Source of the DNA: Papilionanthe hookeriana x Papilionanthe teres
Lineage: Eukaryota; Streptophyta; Magnoliopsida; Asparagales; Orchidaceae
Assembly: GCA_022702705.1 (NCBI GenBank)
Contig: CM040421.1
Span: forward strand, 66,520,121-66,584,120
Reading direction: 5' to 3'
DNA length: 64,000 nucleotides
Part shown: one piece after another, positions 45,112 to 57,737 of the stretch
Numbering within the stretch: the first letter of the stretch is position 1
Layout: each line of letters opens with the position of its first letter
Position numbers and translations under genes: made by a program
Notes under the pieces: model-generated
Databases searched by the model: none
What the model saw: only the letters and a program-made list of their open reading frames with translations
Told to the model about the DNA's origin: nothing

Positions 45112-48100
45112 CTAGACTCCGTCAGGAGGGGTAGCCCGAACTAGTCTTTCAAGGTATTTGCAGATAAACATGGCACAATCAATTTTGTTCGTCTGTTTTG
45201 GAATACCCTGGACGTAAGCCAAATTCCATTTTGCGGGTTTCTTATTCTTGAAGCATTCTCTAGTTAAGTTTGTAAACAGGTTGATCTATAAATTGCAATA
45301 TAACAGTTTTTATTAAATCAACAAAAGTCAAGAGAAATTAAATTATTGTCCATAATATACTCACAACTCGGGTGCAAAGATCTTTGTGTATGTCGTTGGG
45401 AAGAGAATCGTATAGTCGCCATTTCTTTTTTCTTAGGTCGCAGACCAATAACACCCAATGAGAATTATCCACAATAGAAAAAATTATCATATCAGAGTCT
45501 TTCACCGCTCTGGGAGTGATGTGTGACAAAAATTGTAAAGGGTCGCCCTCCATTATATGATAACTCTGCATGAAACGACATTTAGTTAATATTTTCGTGT
45601 CATTCATCAATATGTCAAACACATTACACTCAGGTTATTACCCAAAATAATGGGGACACATATAGTTATTTTTCGTACGCGTTGGGATTTTGTCTCTTCA
45701 TTTGGTGCAGGATGGCGGTGAGGGCATCGACATGATCAATCCCGACGAACTCATCAAAAAGTAGGTCATCCATCATTCCACGATCTATCAGTAAGAAGCA
45801 TTGGTTGATGCTAATATCACCCCTGCATTAAAAACAAACTTATTTTATGTCAATTATATCTTAAAGAGATTTGGAAAGCATCATAAAGAAGTTGGTACAC
45901 ATACGACGCTGGATAACTTGATAAAAACTGTTCAATTACTCCACGCTGCTTAACACTAATAAGCTCTCTCCCAGGATAATTTATGAATGCTTTCAACGTT
46001 CTCTACTGTACACAAATGAAATAAACATTAATGTATGATGTTTAAATAAGAGCATATATAAATGCATTACATAATATTTATAGAAGTACCGATGGGGCAA
46101 ACACGGTTGATGTTGGTTGATGCACCACTAATGCTTTGGCAGTCTCCAGTTCGCTGTGTGCATTTGCCTGTGGAATTGAACTGCTCAATGATCTATGTGA
46201 GGTTGGACTGCCCAAAGATGGTATATCTGCATTTTTTGATGTGTCTTGATCGTTGTCAACAGTAATACCATCAGCATCCTCAATAATCTTATCAATTAAA
46301 GCGGATGCAAGAGGTTTTCTTCCCGGTGATAACAAGGCTTCTTTTTCTGTCAATTGATCGTGTGCCTTATCTTGGTCTTCCATGCTCTGTACAGTCGAGT
46401 TCTGCTGGTCTTTTATATCCTTTACCGTCTTCCTCCTTTTGAATTAAAAAGCAGTGAAAGGTGATTTCACAACCTTCTTCCGCCGACTCCGTCGGCCCTT
46501 CACCCTTTGCATCAAGCTAGGAATGGACGGTGTGACCTAGGCATGAATATCTACATTAGTTTCACCTTCCGGTATGAAGGTGTCCTCGTCCTCACCTTCT
46601 TCTATTTGGGAGGTGTGACCTGCCTCATCGTCGTCCATCATATTTTCATTTGCATTGAGAGGGACTTCACCAAGTTGTTCTGGCGCACTCGTTCTTTCTT
46701 CAGCAGTATGGACTTTAGCAATAGGGACTTCAGCAGGCGGGCTGGCGAGTGGATCAAATTCTCCAACCAAATTTGGTCCTTTGACTGATAAATGTTGCTC
46801 AATCTTTTCAACTTTTTCGTTCAGTGCTGACATTTCCTCTTGCAGCCCCGTCACCCCAACACTTATTGTATCGATGCTTCCTTGATATTGTAAGAACCAT
46901 TTCTCCTGACCTCTAGGCAATTCATTCATAACTTTCATGTTACGATTCATGGTAGCAAGTATCGGAGCAATGGTGCTATCGTCTGCAGCAACGGTACCCA
47001 TAGCAAATGAAGATGGTGAGGGGGATCGAATTTCAGTTTGATGATCTTGGACCGGACTTGGAAGGCCCTCATCCGGGTTGGCAATCAAGAGAAGTTCATC
47101 AGCCGTGACATCAGTGAATTTGTCGTGCACCTAAATACAATTCCAAGAAGATATAAAATGCTTTATTAACTACTTCACAGCAGTTATTTGTTAAGAAAGT
47201 TGGGCATGACTTACCTGTTCGATATTTAGCCTCTTGAATAATATATCAGTTTGTAACGCGTTCCATTTAACAAACCTCGGCCACCGCAACATTCTGGGTC
47301 TGACATCGGGTGCTGCGGGCGTCACTAGAGAAGTGTGCTCGTAAAACCAAAGCTACGTGGAATTAATGTAATATTACCATTACCAATCAATCAATAAAGT
47401 AACTAGAAGGAATATACTAACCGTTAATAAAAACACAAACTCATTTATGTAAATGATGGATCGATTCAATCTAACTTTAATTGTAACTGTGTTGATTTGA
47501 TCTATAAGATATTCACATAGAGTCGCAGGCCAGTTGTACGAGGAGAATGTCTCTACATTATCACCATATGCGTCAAGATCTGAAAGAACACTAAAATTAC
47601 TTGATGGAAAGAATAAATTTGACAACAAATATTTTATGTAAATGTTCTCCAATGAGATCGAAGTATCCCCGCTTGCAAATGCTAATATTTTGTCCCTTAT
47701 GTTGACAGCATTCATTATGGCTGATGGACGTTGCTTCCACTTCGGAATTGCTCCTCGGTTTAGTATCCCAATCAACTGTGCAGTTTCATCAGGCAATAAC
47801 CTAAGCTCTTTCCCACCCAATTTGAACAGCATTTTATCATGTTGCCAACATTGTAGAATTTGAAGGGTAAGAATGTTCTCCTGGGGATACGGAGGTAGAT
47901 CAAAGAACTGGTCGATATTCATTCGTCTGAGATTACTCATCACATATTCAGACACTGTAGGCCTGACCTCATCAAGTAGCTCTCTCACAACGGACGACTG
48001 GCATCTACAACTCATGTTTCTCAAGTTAATAAACCTGAAGCAAAAAAAAACATAGTTGTATTATTAAAGTTTTGAACAAGTGTTGGTTGAGTTTTATTCT

Positions 48101-48992
48101 AGTAGTATTTTGGTTTTATTTCAGTTTTATTTGTAAAGTGAAGAAGGTAAAAACTGTTTTATTTTGGTAAGTTGCATAACAATTGTACTATTATTAGACT
48201 CAGTTTTATTTTTGTAATGTTTATGTTTTATATGAGTATTATTGTGGTTGTATGTTTTTTGTTTTCTGTTACGATATATGTAAGCAGTATTGTAGGTTTA
48301 TTTCAGTAGGTTTAGCTTTATTCTAGTAGTATTTTGGTTTTATTTCGGTTTTATTTGTAAAGTGAAGAAGGTAAAAATTTCATTTTATTTTGATAAGTTG
48401 CATAACAATTGTACTATTATTAGACTCAGTTTTATTTTGGTAATATTTATGTTTTATATGAGTATTATTGTGGTTGTATGTTCTCTGTTTTCTGTTAGAA
48501 TTTATGTAAGCAGTATTGTTGGTTTATTTCAGTATTATTTGTAAAGTGCAGAAGGCAAAATTTCCGTTTTATTTTTGTAAGGTGTATAACTATTGTACTA
48601 TTAATAGATTTAGTTTTATTGTGGAAGTATTTATGTTTTATATGAGTATTATTATTGTTATAGGTTTTTGTTTGCGGTTAGGTTATACACTGGAAGTATG
48701 CAGATTTTATTTGGGTCATATTCGGGTCATATTCGGGTTGTACTTCAGTATTATTCAGGGTTTACATGTAAGAATGCTTTCTCCTAATAAAAATACGAAT
48801 ACAAAATAAAAGTATTACCTCGACGAACTGTCGGTGGTGACATTTTTGCTGCTAGTCCTTTTTTTTCTTTTTTTTCTCATTGGTGACCTTTTGCATAGGC
48901 TGTTCGGTTTGTTGCTGCTCATTGAGCAGAACCTCCGTTTCCATTTGTACTGAAATATCTTGTGCTTCCATCGGGGCGTTCTCTGATTCCAT
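45112..48992 (-). pseudogene. Ulp1-like (C48) cysteine protease gene of the MULE, multi-exon
   Basis: Exons placed by frame and splice signals: 48992-48819 (starts MESENAPMEAQDIS, lysine-rich end), 48034-47422 (FDLPPYPQENILTLQILQCW, LPDETAQLIGIL), 47352-47215 (LWFYEHTSLVTP, donor GTAAGT), 47130 to about 46090 (coiled coil VTGLQEEMSALNEKVEKIEQ, then basic KGRRSRRKK), 46002-45905, 45822 to about 45670, about 45560-45357, and about 45290-45112. Joined phases agree at the first three junctions. Protease residues are present: His in DNSHWVLLVCD, Asp in WRLYDSL, Gln in YVQGIPKQ and Cys in KIDCAMFICKY. Ulp1 enzymes cleave SUMO-like proteins; the substrate here is unknown. In-frame TAG (46539-46537) and TAA (46446-46444) fall in one region; an unrecognised intron could remove both, so loss of function is not certain. 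Confidence 0.8.
48060..48780. repeat. Tandem ~200-240-bp units in intron 1 of the Ulp1-like gene
   Basis: Three imperfect units share AGTATTTTGGTTTTATTTC-like text, GCATAACAATTGTACTATTA and GTTTTATATGAGTATTATT. They begin near 48095, 48325 and 48530. They lie inside the intron 48818-48035. Confidence 0.8.
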
Positions 48993-49012
48993 CTATGTAA
49001 ATTCCTGGAAAT

Positions 49013-49017
49013 GGAAA
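49013..49017. repeat. Target duplication GGAAA, left copy (right copy 56457-56461)
   Basis: GGAAA precedes TGTCGGC at 49018 and follows TCAACA at 56456, fixing the limits of solo LTR C. Confidence 0.92.
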
Positions 49018-51116
49018 TGTCGGCATATTTTTGGGTTATGTGTTTTATTTTGAAAAGGGGTCGCCTACAGAAGTTGTCAGCGAATTTTAAATTTAAATAT
49101 AGATATAATTTAGAAAGTAATATTTGATTTTGAAAATAATTTTAAATTTGAAGATTTTAAGATATGAAATCAAACCGATCTCACATCCCAAATAGTTTAT
49201 ATAAACGAGCACCGCATCACAAACCGTGTATCTATCCCTAAGGATAGACACACCGCTTGATGGTGGGGCTCGGTTAAATAAACTAGAAGATTTGTGACAT
49301 CCGTTTGGTCCGCGAACCAATTTTATAAGCCGACAAATTCCCCGCTTAATATGAAAATATTAAACGGGGTTTATATTACTCAGGTTCTTTAAAATTCCCT
49401 ATAAGGGCAAGCCCCTATAGTTAATTACATCTTAAGTGATGAGAATCACCTAAGAAAACTCTCGATAATAATCAATAATTCTGCTCTCAAGAATTTCAAA
49501 GTTTAAGTTTTCGAGGATTGAATTTTGGGTTTCGATAGGGAATGGATCAAGTTTGGAACATTTTGTTTTGGAAATTCAAAGGAAGAAAAGTAGGAGAAAT
49601 TACGGATCCGAAGCGGACTTCGGTAATCTCCCGACTATCCTATTGTTTGGCTTGGATTTAGGAAAGTCCTAATGTTTATTTAATGTTTTGATCTTGCCAA
49701 TTTTAATTAATTAGGGCTTATATTAGTATGATAAAATCATACAAATAGCCTGGAAGATATGAGGGTTTATGTCGTATCGGACGACTACCTCGGAATCCTA
49801 AGACCGGTTAGGGCTTAATTTGCAATGCAAATGCATAACGAAGAGTTGAGGATTTATGTTGCACTAGGCAAACTACCTCGAAGTCCTATGGCTTTGTTGT
49901 TTAATTTTAGGAAAGTTTTGCTGATGTCGACACGAGTTTTCGTTGACGACGATGGCCGTCGTCGCCCACCATGCTCCGAGCTCCTTGTCGTTGCAGAGGT
50001 TTAGTTTTAGAAATCATAAATCAAGGGATGAGAAAAGTGTTTTGGTTTAGAGAAGTCTTAATTTCCAAGTGTTTTTTGTGTTTTAATTAAAACGAATCTT
50101 AAAGTTGATTATAACAACACCGGTTAAGATCCCACGGTTCCATCCTTCCGGCATCATTACTTTTATCGGATTCACTTAGTCCGGATGAATTCGCTAAACT
50201 CAATTGAATGAGTTCCACACTTTCATTTAGACCGTGGGAAATCCCGTTAGCAACACGTAGGTTACATCATCCGAGGTATTCCCGATCATCCAACAAGACG
50301 TTTTAATTTAGTTGTAATTGTAGTTTTGTGTTCTGTTTGTGATTAAATTTTGAGTTGTCTTATATTTTGAAATGTTGTGGAGGTGAATTTTATCTTGTAG
50401 TGTCTTTTAATTTAGTTATGGGTTCAGTTTTGGTTTACGTCCTAAAGGTGTAGGTTTTCATGCAACTGTTGTTTTATCATGCAAGAAAATAAGTGCGATG
50501 CAATTAAATAAATTACCGTAAAGTAAATCGCAATAAAATAAAAGCGTACTGGAGGGTCTTCCCGTCATCCCAGTTGCACTTAAAACACAATTAGAATATT
50601 TAAGCGAGTTCCTAGAGTAAAGCTAAGGGAAAGGGTTATGGTTTTTACCAAATTCCTAATCCTATATGCTAGTCATTTCCTATGACGTCTAGGTTCTTTG
50701 TGTTTTTTGGTTTGAAGACGATTTTCTTCATCAAAGAACAACTAAGTTCAATTGTTCTTGTAAATATCCTATCATATTGAGGAAGTGCATAGGAAGGGTC
50801 CTAAACATCTTTTCAATATTTCTAGGATTGTTTAAGTCCAAATGAATTTAATTGTGTAAATGAATCGATCGTCCAGAGGTTTTCAAGTTTTATTAACTTG
50901 CTCGGTGAACTAGGACATTTGAATATCCTATAAGTGAAGTAACATTTCATTTTATATTCCGTTTAGTGAGTTATGATAACTAAAGCTTCTTGAGAGCAAA
51001 ATGATATTTAATGATTTGTGATTCAAATTTAAGTTCAAATCAATGATTTAAGTTTGGAATAGTGTTCAAGTTATCTTAGATTTATTTTTGAGTTCTTTAT
51101 GTCTTAGGTGATGTTA

Positions 51117-51490
51117 TTTAATTCAACTTAATTCAATTTAATTTAATTTAATTTAATTTAATTCTATTTAATTCAATTTAGTTTGATTTGATTTAATTTT
51201 TAATTTAATTTAATTTAATTTAATTTAATTTAATTTAATTTAATTTAATTTATTTAATTTAATTTAATTTATTTATTTAATTTTATTTAATTTAATTTAA
51301 TTTAATTTTATTTATTTAATTTAATTTATTTAATTCATTTAATTTAATTTAATTTGTTTATTTAATTTAATTTAATTTAATTTAATTTAATTCAACTTTT
51401 AATCTTAATTTAATTTAATTTAATTTTAATTTAATTTACTTAATTTAATTTAATTTTTAATTTAATTTAATTTAATTTTAATTGAAATTT
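51117..51490. repeat. (AATTT)n-type block in LTR C
   Basis: About 370 bp, the longest and most regular of the three homologous blocks. Confidence 0.88.
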
Positions 51491-54079
51491 TTGAAAGAGT
51501 TTAATGATTTAATTTTAGTTTAATGATTAAGTCTTTTAATATTTTAAATTTGAGTTATCATTTTAATTAAGAGTTAAACATTAATGAAATGATTAATTTA
51601 GGGATTTTTAAATTAAAGAATAAATCTCTCCCTAATAATATCCCTATTTTAATAATTCCAATTTTATTATTCTTCCAAATTTAATCAATTATTTAATTAA
51701 GGTTTAATCATTTTAAATTGCTTAATGGGTTTCTACCCTTCAATTATTAAATTTCAATCATCCAAATCAGATTAGGATCAAATATTTTACTTGTTAATTT
51801 TTATTAAACCTAAAGTTTTAATTAAGGGTTAAAATTTTAATTACCATTTTGCCCTTTAAGCTCAATAATTTTATAACTCACTAAATTGAACTCAAATGAA
51901 CTTGAAATTTTTATGTGACTTCACTCATATGTCAATAAAGACATGAGAGGAGAAAATGTGATTTTTCTGTATTTAATTTATTTATATAATTATTTTTAGT
52001 AGAAAATAGAGATTTTCAAGGAAAATTTGATAACATGACCAAGGGAAAGTTTCTGTCCTTAAGAAAATTAGGGGACATTCCTAATGACCAGAGGACCACT
52101 TGGACTAATTTTGGTGATTTTTTGAATTATATTATTTTTATTATAATTATTTTAAGTTTTAGAGTGTTAATTAATTTAAAAAATAAAATAAATGTTGAAA
52201 AATGAATTTTATATTTTTTAAAATTCTCTCTGATATCAAGGATTCCAGAGAAACAAATTTTACAATTTTCTGATTTTTCTTTGATTTATTATAATTATTT
52301 TGGTGAAAATGCTAGGAAATACATTTTTTTAATTTTAAAATTACCCTAGAGCTTTAAAATTTAATATCTCACTAAATAGACCTAGGAAAAATATGGGATT
52401 TGTTCCCAAGTGATTAAAATTCAAAATGTGACACTTTGGTGAATTTTATTATTTTTGTGATTTTTATTATTTTTTAATTATTAAAAATATTAAAATAATG
52501 ATAAAAAATCAACTTTTTTAGAAAATTGCAATTTTAATTTTTTTGAATTCCCCTGATATCAGAGAGGCTTCAAAACCAATTTGGTGAATTTTTGAAAGAT
52601 ATTTTGAAAGTTATGAATTTTTGAAGTTTAAAATGACTAAGTGGCTTAATCAACCCAATTAGTGGGGCTAACCAAGTCCAATTGACCTCAAATTTTTATG
52701 GTGGGTTCCTCTGATCCTAAAGGTCAGTGGAGAATTGATTTCAAGTCAATTTGATGTATGGTTAGCTCTAATTAATTAGAGACCTATTTTGGGTGTTTAA
52801 GCCAATTAGGGTTGTCTACAATGAACTAACTCAAAACCTATTTTTCCTAGGGTTCTCTGGTCATAAGGAACATCACCAAATTTTCCTAGAATTTATTTCA
52901 CAACATGCTAATTTTTGGAATTAAAATACTCAAAACAGCAACATGCATTTGAAAAAATAAATAACTTTTCACAGAGGTGGCCTCTGACCTTGGAAAATTC
53001 AGGGAATGTTCCCAAGTTCAGAGGCTTCAAAAGCCCTATAGTCTCATGCCATGGTGAATTGTATGAATGCATGGAGAATTAAAACAATGCAGGGAGTAAA
53101 TAATTAATTAAAAATAAAATACTAGACAAAATTAATTAATTTCTTCTCCACATTATTCTCCTCTATTCACTGAGCAAGAGGGTATTTTTATTTTATTTTT
53201 ATGATTTTCCTACACAAAGTTATGAATTTTCCAAGTTTAGGGAATTAAATAAATAGAAAAATACCCTATTTTTCTATTTGTCCACGCGGCGCCAGCGCAT
53301 CCTCGGCATCCCCGAACTCACACGCGTCGCGCTCCCATTCGACGCCGCCATCTGAGTCAGCAGCCCGGGCCCCGCGGTTCTCGTACCGTCTCCTGGTCCG
53401 ACGCCATCTGAGCCGTCCATCCGCGCGTGTATTAAATGGACGGCATCCGTTCATCGTCCCCGAACGTCCTCACCCGAGAGCCGTCCACACTAAATCCCTA
53501 AGATCTCACTCGATACTCAACGGATTTTTACGTTCTTATGCTCTATGGATTCGTCTTGAAGAGACGAACACATCTATACTGGTCATCATGCATTGAAATT
53601 AAGGCATTTGAAATGGAGAATCTCCGAAGCTCGGGATGAAGAATTAGTTCATACCTTTGCTCGGAGAAGTGTGGCTTCGATCCGAGAGTTGTTGCACCTT
53701 CGATTGGATCCCGGCAAGCTCCGGATGAAGTCTCTTGGTCCGGTGAATTGTCTAGATGTGATTTCGACCAAGCCCGATCACAAAGCTTGGAGGTCGGAGC
53801 AACCGGGTGGCCTCGGAGATGGGGCTTTTCTTCGGTGGACACCTTCCCTTGGTCCGGTGAAGGTGTAGATCCAATCAATTTGGGGATTGGCTCACCTGTG
53901 GAGAAGTGTCCCGGTTTTGGGTGGAATTTCGACTACGAAATTGAGCTCGCGGAGAAGAAATGGCAGGGGGATCTCACTTGGGGATCAAGTGCTCTAAGTA
54001 TGGAGAATGATCCGGAGCAATTTTGGCGAGTTTCGGTAAGGTCCGGTTCAGCACCTCTCTTGGCCGTGAGGGTGAGGGG

Positions 54080-54087
54080 TTTAAATA
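54080..54087 (-). promoter_or_regulatory. TATA box of LTR C
   Basis: Minus strand TATTTAAACCCC, same LTR position as in A and B. Confidence 0.7.
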
Positions 54088-56461
54088 GGAGAGGTCTGGA
54101 GGGCCTCCCGGGGGAGTTGAGGGTCGGGATCGACCGCTCTTGGCATGTGAAGAACGGCCATGGTGACCATTGGGCATGGGGCGGCTCGACAAGGAGAATT
54201 CCAAAGTTTGGCTCCTCCCGAGGTCTCGGCCATGGTGTTTTCCGGCGACCTGGGCGGCTGGCCGGCGAGCATGGGTCACTCTCGGGCTCGGGTGGGTCGT
54301 GGTGGAGGCTTGTGCGATCGATCGAGGTTTGACATGTGTAAAGGAGTTTGATTTAAATGGAATGGGAGAAGGCTCACTTTGGCTTGGTTTGGGTCAACCC
54401 ACCATTTTGGGCTTGGTGCACCCTTCCAAGCTCGATTTTGAGCTGAGGGAATCATTTAGGTCGGCTTAGGAGGAGTGGTTAAGTCTCCATCCATGATGAG
54501 GTGGCTAAACATGGTTTAGTGTGTGACATGATTAAGGTAAAAAGGGTTAAAGGAGGTTTAAGAAAGAACCCCCTCTTCTTGCCATAAATGGATTAATGAC
54601 AAGTCAAAGCCCTCATGGCTTCATGTGGCTTGAGAATGGCTTGTTCATGGCTCCATTTGGCTTGGGAAAAGGTTGATTTGTTTCATGAAAAGGGTTTTTG
54701 GAAATATTTGACATTTTAGGGGGTAATTTGACATGTGGCTTGATTTGGAATGGTTTAATTGATGATTTTGAAACTTAGGGGTGATTTTGATCAAATGGAT
54801 GATGAGGGGAAGTGTCATGTGGGCTTTAGGATGATTTGGGCTTTTGAATGTGGTAAAGGATGGGCTTTTAAAATGGTTTAGGAAAGTGGGCTTTTGAATT
54901 TTAAAATGTATTTTGGGATGAAATTTTGGTAAAGGCTTGGGCCAAATAATTGTTGGTTTTGGTTTAGGGATGTTTCATGAATAATTTGAAATAGATTTAA
55001 GGTGGTTTGGGTTTGAATTGGGTTAAATTTGGGTTTATTTGGTAAATGGGCCAATGTAGGTCAAATTGGGTTAACTTGGGCCAATGTTGGGCTAGGGTTG
55101 AAATTGATGTAAAATAAATGTTGAGAAATGTTTATGGGAGTGTTTCAAAGAGGTTTTGGCTTTGGTTGGGTTTTGATTTTGAGGTTTGGGCCTATTTGGG
55201 TTAGGTTTGGGTTTAGGTCAAAAATGGGCCTTTTAATTTTGGGTTGAATTTGAGTGGGGTTTGGGTCTAAATTTTGAGCAAATCATGTTAGTGTTTTGTT
55301 TATGGGGATGTCAAGGAAGGTTTAGAAAAGATTTGGGTTTAATTGGAGTTGAATTGGGTGAGTTTGGGTTAAGTTTGGGTCATGGGTCCAAATTGGGCTT
55401 TAAGGCCAAAAGTGAAATTGGATCCAAATGTCAATCAAATTAAGCTTGAATTTGGTCTAGATTGGTGTTGGGGATGTTGAATTGAAGTTTAGAATTGAAT
55501 TGGACCAGAATTTAGGTCAAATGGGTAGGTTAGGTTTGACATTGGGTTTACTTTAGGTTAAAATGGGTCAAATTGGGGGTTTTGATAAAAGTGGGGTAAA
55601 TTGACAAAATTGGCCCATGGTGTAGTTGAACAAAATGAAATTGGGAATATTTGGGATTTTCTGGAATTTTCTGGGAATTTTCTGAATTTTTGGATTTTTT
55701 TTGGCTAAGAGGGTATTTTGGGTATTTGAAGGGTATTAGGAGGTATTTTTGGAATTTTTCGTATTTTTGGATATGGATGATCAGTTTGAGTGATGTGGAA
55801 ATGTTTGGGAATGATTTTGGATAATTTTGGGTGATTTGGAAATTTTTGAGAGATTTGGGCTATTCGAGGCTTTGGGTAGGTTAGCGGGTGTTGGGTCCCG
55901 AGTCGAAAATTGAAAATTTGGAAAATTGAAGATTGGGTGGATGTAAGTGGAATAAAATCATTTTTGTTGAGCCATGAAGCCATATCAAGCCCACATGAGC
56001 CATGAAGGGACTCATTTGAGGCATTCATTATGTTGTTCCTAACCCTCTTAGCCAAGGGCTTAGGGGTTAAGGACCATCCATGTGAATCACCTACATGAGT
56101 CAGGAGGTTAAGTCGGGTATGGGTGTTTTTTAGGAAGTGTGTGAAAGTGTAGTGTGTAGGTGTAGTGTGTGTGCAAGTCAACCCCTTCACTGCGACTGAG
56201 CCACCTGGGGTAGTCCTAAGGCCAAAGAGTCCTATAGGAACTCATCCTTTAAACTTCCACATTTGATTTCAACCCTCTAGGTGATTAGGGGTCTACGATC
56301 GAGTTTGTGGAGTTTGCGGGGAGTTTAGAAGTGGTTTGAATTTCTAAAAGGTGAGTCCCAATTCTAATCCTCTAAGATAGTCGAAGGAAAAGCTCAAGGC
56401 TAGATCCTAAGCACTAAAAGAAGAGGAGAAGACCTCATCAAAAAATGAGGTCAACAGGAAA

Positions 56462-56930
56462 ATGTATTTCTGTTCCCGATTGGAAACGCAATGCCCTAAA
56501 ACCCTAAAAATTTGGGAGCAATGAGGCGTGGCGTAGTTTTCCTCCTGGCAAAGTACTCGACTAGACGTTTCATTTTTTGTTATATTTTCTAGGCGTTGGA
56601 GCGGAATTTGAAAAGGGTCGGACATTTTATAATAAATATTTTTACGCTAGTTTTATTGTTGTATTCTGTGGAAAGCATTGTCAGCGGAATATTCCAATAC
56701 AACCAGTTTAACGTTCGCTTTTCTTCTGCCGCCGTTGTATTTAAGAAATATTACAAGTGTTTTAAAGCTGTATTTTTACAGCCGAAACCGCGGGCTCAAT
56801 TGGAATATACTACCAGTTCTGCGACGCGTCATTCCCATCTAAGTACGTTGTATACGGCGCTTGTATTTCCATCATATTGCGATCGTTTTACGGTTGTATT
56901 CTCATGTTATTCTGAAGTAATACCACTGTA
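56462..56930 (-). other. Upstream region of the Ulp1-like gene, displaced by solo LTR C
   Basis: Before insertion of LTR C this DNA was directly upstream of the Ulp1-like start codon. It has a CCCTAAAACCCTAAAAA telo-box-like stretch (56490-56510) and several TTTGTATT-type runs. Promoter function is inference. Confidence 0.45.
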
Positions 56931-57330
56931 ATACCGCAATAAAAATCTCAATGTTATTAAAATCAAACAAAAAACTTGCCAACAGGGTATTAAATTATAA
57001 TTATAGAAAACGCTTACAATGCCACTTTCAGTATTACTCAAATAATACTGAAATACAAACTAAATAATACCGAAACCATAATGCTAAAATAAAACCTAAA
57101 TTTTACAAATGTAGAACGTAAATGTAATACCGCAATAAAAACCTCAATGTTATTAAAATCAAAACAAAAGCTTGCTAACAGGGTATTAAATTAAAACTAT
57201 AGAAAACGATTACAATACCACTTTAAGTATTACTCAAATAATAGTGAATTACAACCTAATAATACTCTAATAATACAAAAACCAAAATTCCCTAAATAAA
57301 ACATAAATAATAAGAAAATAAAACCTAAAT
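56930..57330. repeat. Two tandem ~197-bp units near the right MULE end
   Basis: GTAATACCGCAATAAAAA, then CTCAATGTTATTAAAATCAA and AACAGGGTATTAAATTA, occur near 56930 and 57127. Confidence 0.85.
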
Positions 57331-57521
57331 TTTACAAATGCAGAACGTAAACAATACTTAATATATTCATCTTCCAAATCCATCTTCAAAATCCATCTTC
57401 ACTTGCTCTACCCAAATCCAGGAATCTCAGCCCCTCCAGGAATAAAACATCCACCTCATGAATGTGTCGTCCCTCAAAAAATCCACAAAAGTTTCCGCGT
57501 CCTAAAGATAAATGACGAAGA

Positions 57522-57728
57522 CTCTGTACTTTGGCGGGAACGGAAAACGCGAAAATTTTGTTTTTTTCCGTCGCGGGCCTCAACTCGGGTCGGGTCGGGT
57601 CGGCAGAAATGAATTTAAAATGCATTTTTTTCAAATTCGCCATGGTGGGACCCAGAAATCCACGTGGCGACGTTTTATTGGCGTCCGGACGCAGCGTTAC
57701 GTACACCGTCCGGACGCAATAAAAATTC
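57522..57728 (-). repeat. MULE right terminal inverted repeat (~207 bp)
   Basis: Partner of 38361-38541. It is longer because GCGTCCGGACG occurs twice (57681-57691 and 57707-57717 region) with 25 extra bases between, whereas the left end has one degenerate copy (TGTTCGGACGAC). Confidence 0.9.
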
Positions 57729-57737
57729 GGAAATAAG

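Larger units (their letters stand above)
49018..56456 (-). mobile_element. Solo LTR C of the giant Tat family (7,439 bp)
   Basis: Sense strand is minus: it starts TGTTGACCTC at 56456 and ends ATATGCCGACA at 49018. Flanked by GGAAA, with no internal Tat sequence. Collinear with A and B: U3 56456-54088, TATTTAAA at 54087-54080, GC-rich leader to about 53280, AT-rich U5 with the pentanucleotide block at 51490-51117. It inserted 25 bp upstream of the Ulp1-like ATG (48992) and points the same way as that gene, so readthrough from its promoter could in principle cross the gene. Confidence 0.92.
38361..57728. mobile_element. Mutator-like element (MULE) with FAR1-type transposase and Ulp1-like gene
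   Basis: Bounded by inverted repeats that begin GAATTTTT and by a 9-bp duplication. Total 19,368 bp; without the nested solo LTR C it is about 11.9 kb. Transposase is on the plus strand (39630-41730), the Ulp1-like gene on the minus strand (48992-45112), so the two genes converge. Four blocks of tandem repeats occupy introns and spacers. MULEs carrying Ulp1-like genes (Kaonashi/KI-MULE type) are known in plants; here the long terminal inverted repeats are also present. Confidence 0.9.
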
